Part shown: one piece after another, positions 62,170 to 64,000 of the stretch
How positions within the stretch are numbered: position 1 is the first letter of the stretch
How the letters are laid out: every line of letters starts with the position of its first letter
DNA from: Fimadaptatus sp050946055
GTDB taxonomy: Bacteria > Bacillota > Clostridia > Christensenellales > Aristaeellaceae
DNA length: 64,000 nt
NCBI GenBank assembly: GCA_050946055.1
Contig: JBMNUB010000010.1
Location: 17,519-81,518, forward strand
Reading direction: 5' to 3'
Position numbers and translations under genes: made by a program
The notes under the pieces: generated by a model
Database searches by the model: none
What the model saw: the letters and a program-made list of their open reading frames with translations, nothing else
What the model was told of the DNA's origin: nothing

Positions 62170-62859
62170 TCAGCGCAGCGCGGCCCGCGAGCCGCCGTCA
62201 TATTCGGCGCGCATGAAATCGGATACGTAGTCGGTGTGCAGCTCGTATTGCAGCCTGTCGATGGCGTTTGACAATACGTTTAGCCCGCGCTCGTATTCGT
62301 CGTGACCCGCGCGCGTCTTCATAACGGGCAGCAGCTTGCGCAGCTTGGCATGCGCGCGCTGCACGCGCTCCAACACGGAATAGTAGCCGCCCTTGAGCTG
62401 TGCGCCCTCGTCCATGGCGTCCCACATGACTATGGTCAGCCCCAGCTCGTCCAGCAGGTCGGCGTCCATGAGCAGGCACAGCTCGTGCGACAGCCCTTCG
62501 GCGGGGCGCTTCTTGAATGAGTGCCTTAGCACCATGTCGCACACGACATCTATGTCATCGCGCGCAAAGCCGTGCGACTTCATATAGGAGCGGCAGATGC
62601 GCTCGCTCATCATGGGATGATCCTCGCGGCAGCGCTGGTCGTATCCCGCGTCGTGGAATATGGCCGCGATGACTATCAGACGCTCGTCGCATCCTTCGGC
62701 AGCGCACAGGCGCTTGACCCAGCCCACGACGCGCAGCGTGTGCAGAAATCGATCCCTGAAGAAGAAGCGGTTGGCATCCGGAGGCTCATGCAGCTGAGTC
62801 TCGCGCAGAGTATCGCGCACAAATTCGAGCATCTCCCTTTCGTCCGGCAATCTCGGCAT
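62170..62859 (-). CDS. HD-domain phosphohydrolase
   Basis: This 229-residue cytoplasmic protein has the HD metal-binding pattern: His in RDRFLHTLRVVGWVKRL, the HD pair in IVIAAIFHDAGYDQ (near 69-70), HPMMSERI, VLRHS, and Asp in LLMDADLLDELGL. HD proteins of this kind hydrolyse nucleotides or phosphate esters; the substrate is not evident. GGGGTG lies 7 bases before the ATG at 62859. It starts a three-gene operon behind a good promoter. Confidence 0.88.
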   Translation of the reverse strand: MPRLPDEREMLEFVRDTLRETQLHEPPDANRFFFRDRFLHTLRVVGWVKRLCAAEGCDERLIVIAAIFHDAGYDQRCREDHPMMSERICRSYMKSHGFARDDIDVVCDMVLRHSFKKRPAEGLSHELCLLMDADLLDELGLTIVMWDAMDEGAQLKGGYYSVLERVQRAHAKLRKLLPVMKTRAGHDEYERGLNVLSNAIDRLQYELHTDYVSDFMRAEYDGGSRAALR

Positions 62860-62889
62860 AGGCACACCCCGCTATCTTTGGTTTTGTTT

Positions 62890-62918
62890 ATTATACACCA
62901 TCGCGGCAGATTTGCCAA
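62890..62918 (-). promoter_or_regulatory. Sigma-A promoter of the HD/membrane/RluF operon
   Basis: On the minus strand: TTGGCA (62918-62913), 17-base spacer, perfect TATAAT (62895-62890). Confidence 0.82.
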
Positions 62919-63233
62919 CAGCGATGATATGTTTTATGTGTGCGGCATCGAGAATATGAGCGGGCATAGCGTCTGAGCGCGGGCGGGAGCGCCCGCAGCC
63001 CGGCCCTAAAGGCTTGCCCGGGAGGTGAGCTGTCGCTTGAGCAACGGAGGGATGTGGCATGACAGCTTTGGGAGGGGGTGAGCTGGCGCATGCGCTGCGG
63101 GACGGGGTTCGGTCGCGCGGGACTGCACAAACTGAAGCATCGTTGACATATCGGTTGTTGCAACAATGCATCCCATTCAGTACAACTGACGCGCATGAAG
63201 CGAAAAGGAGCGCGATTTATTGCACAAGGATAC

Positions 63234-63262
63234 TTTACAATCCCGCACATTGATTGTACAAT
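63234..63262 (+). promoter_or_regulatory. Sigma-A promoter of the tiny membrane protein gene
   Basis: TTTACA (63234-63239), 17-base spacer, TACAAT (63257-63262), about 46 bases of leader. The gap 62919-63233 has no other feature. Confidence 0.75.
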
Positions 63263-63314
63263 AGAATGGAGACTGATACAGTGATACGAATATTGTTCAT
63301 CCGAGGTGATGTAT

Positions 63315-63554
63315 ATGTCCTATACGTCCATGACAAAGAGCGACAAGGAGCGGTATGGACTTAAATCCCATGCCATACCAACTATAATCGCGATAGCTTA
63401 CCTTGTGGATTCCATAGAGGCGGAGATGTCGCTGCTGCGCATGTTCACGCTGCTGCTGGCGGGGTTCTATGTGGCATCGATAGCTACGGCGGTGGTGCGG
63501 CGCATGCACGAAAGGCATGTGGCGCGCAAGCAGGGCGCGGACAAAAGCGAATAA
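63315..63554 (+). CDS. Tiny membrane protein, unknown
   Basis: This 79-residue protein has a charged start (MTKSDKERYGLKSHA), two hydrophobic stretches (about 20-35 and 40-62, MLRMFTLLLAGFYVASIATAVV-like) and a basic tail. GAGG lies 8 bases before the ATG at 63315. A solid promoter supports expression. No family recognised. Confidence 0.65.
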   Translation: MSYTSMTKSDKERYGLKSHAIPTIIAIAYLVDSIEAEMSLLRMFTLLLAGFYVASIATAVVRRMHERHVARKQGADKSE

Positions 63555-63561
63555 GACCAAT

Positions 63562-63593
63562 GAGCGGCGGGCCGAATACACGGTCTGCCGCTC
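63562..63593 (+). terminator. Hairpin after the tiny membrane protein gene
   Basis: Twelve-base stem with two G-T pairs (63562-63573 with 63582-63593); the T run is poor, so termination is plausible but weak. Confidence 0.65.
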
Positions 63594-63654
63594 AAGTATT
63601 ATATGAACATAGGCCAGCTCCGACGGGTGAAGCTATGTCAACAGCGCGTTTTGA

Positions 63655-64000
63655 TTATGCGCCATCAACCGACATCTTTACCGCACAGGCTCTCTAACGG
63701 AACGGCAATAGCCGGGAAGCCGCGCGCCGCCCGCAGCCTGAGTCGATACTGTTCCGTCAACCAACGCCGCATATCCGCTCCAATGGAACGGTTGCCACCG
63801 GCAGACAGCGCGCCGCCCACAGCTTGAGCGATGATATACCATCGACTAACACCTTTACCGCACATGTTCTCTAGCGGAACGGCAATAGCCAGGAAGCCGC
63901 GCGCCGCCCACAGCTTGAGCTGATACTGTTCCGTCAACCAACGCCGCATATCCGCTCCAATGGAACGGTTGCCACCGGCAGACAGCGCGCCGCCCACAGC
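63655..64000. repeat. 177-base tandem repeat, about two copies, running off the window end
   Basis: Matching positions are 177 bases apart (for example CTAACGG at 63694 and CTAGCGG at 63871). Each unit holds two diverged halves that share GGAACGG, GCGCGCCGCCCACAGCTTGAG, so the unit itself arose by duplication. 177 is a multiple of three, and on the minus strand both copies stay open as 59-residue repeats (GGALSAGGNRSIGADMRRW and so on). Between copies most differences would change the amino acid, so there is no sign of protein-level selection; I treat it as non-coding. Confidence 0.8.

Overview
The window looks like a chromosomal segment of a GC-rich, low-GC-phylum-type bacterium (Firmicutes, probably Clostridia, quite possibly a gut anaerobe). 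The reasons are family content and gene order (glmU-like, prs, pth and mfd in one neighbourhood; many CUT1 sugar ABC cassettes without their own ATPase gene; a clostridial single-chain PurL), GGAGG ribosome binding sites, and sigma-A promoters with 17-base spacers. Isoleucine is mostly encoded by ATA despite the high GC. I see no rRNA, tRNA, CRISPR array, transposase, phage genes or replication origin. Taxonomy is inference; no genus is claimed.

Layout. 0-15 kb is a carbon and peptide uptake region: the 3' end of an N-acetylneuraminate lyase gene, a CUT1 sugar ABC cassette whose binding-protein gene carries an in-frame TAG, a separately promoted SGNH esterase, a second convergent CUT1 cassette, a FucO-type lactaldehyde reductase, a pterin-dependent methyltransferase paired with an aldo/keto-reductase-like barrel, and an OppA-type binding protein. 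15-19.6 kb is a dipeptide/oligopeptide ABC operon (dppBCDF order) read away from that binding protein. 19.9-35.3 kb is mostly housekeeping: cca, a short glmU, a degenerate ppx-like gene with ppk, a CNNM/HlyC membrane protein, prs, pth and mfd.

35.4-38.6 kb is the most interesting segment: a separately promoted three-gene unit with a TerB-like/CbxX-type AAA+ ATPase, a degenerate J-domain-like protein, and a small HIRAN-domain protein whose reading frame continues by a +1 shift past its stop. 38.8-41.5 kb is an AT-richer block holding the 3' end of a sugar-binding-protein gene and a 700-residue putative glycoside hydrolase, followed by a 28-base perfect palindrome. 41.8-44 kb carries a diaminopentanoate-dehydrogenase-like gene behind a MerR-type promoter (19-base spacer) and a MerR/BmrR-like regulator. 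44.4-51 kb has a secreted repeat protein under a palindromic operator and a BMP/nucleoside ABC importer (binding protein, double ATPase, two permeases). 51.5-64 kb holds two flavin-linked proteins, purL, two secreted or membrane surface proteins, another flavin reductase, an operon of HD phosphohydrolase, membrane protein and pseudouridine synthase, a tiny membrane protein, and a 177-base tandem repeat that runs off the end.

Recurrent themes are binding-protein genes separated from their transport genes by hairpins, degenerate tandem arrays of unrelated sequence in gaps before operons (12.9, 31.2 and 47.1 kb), and a two-copy structured interspersed element (28.65 and 41.61 kb).
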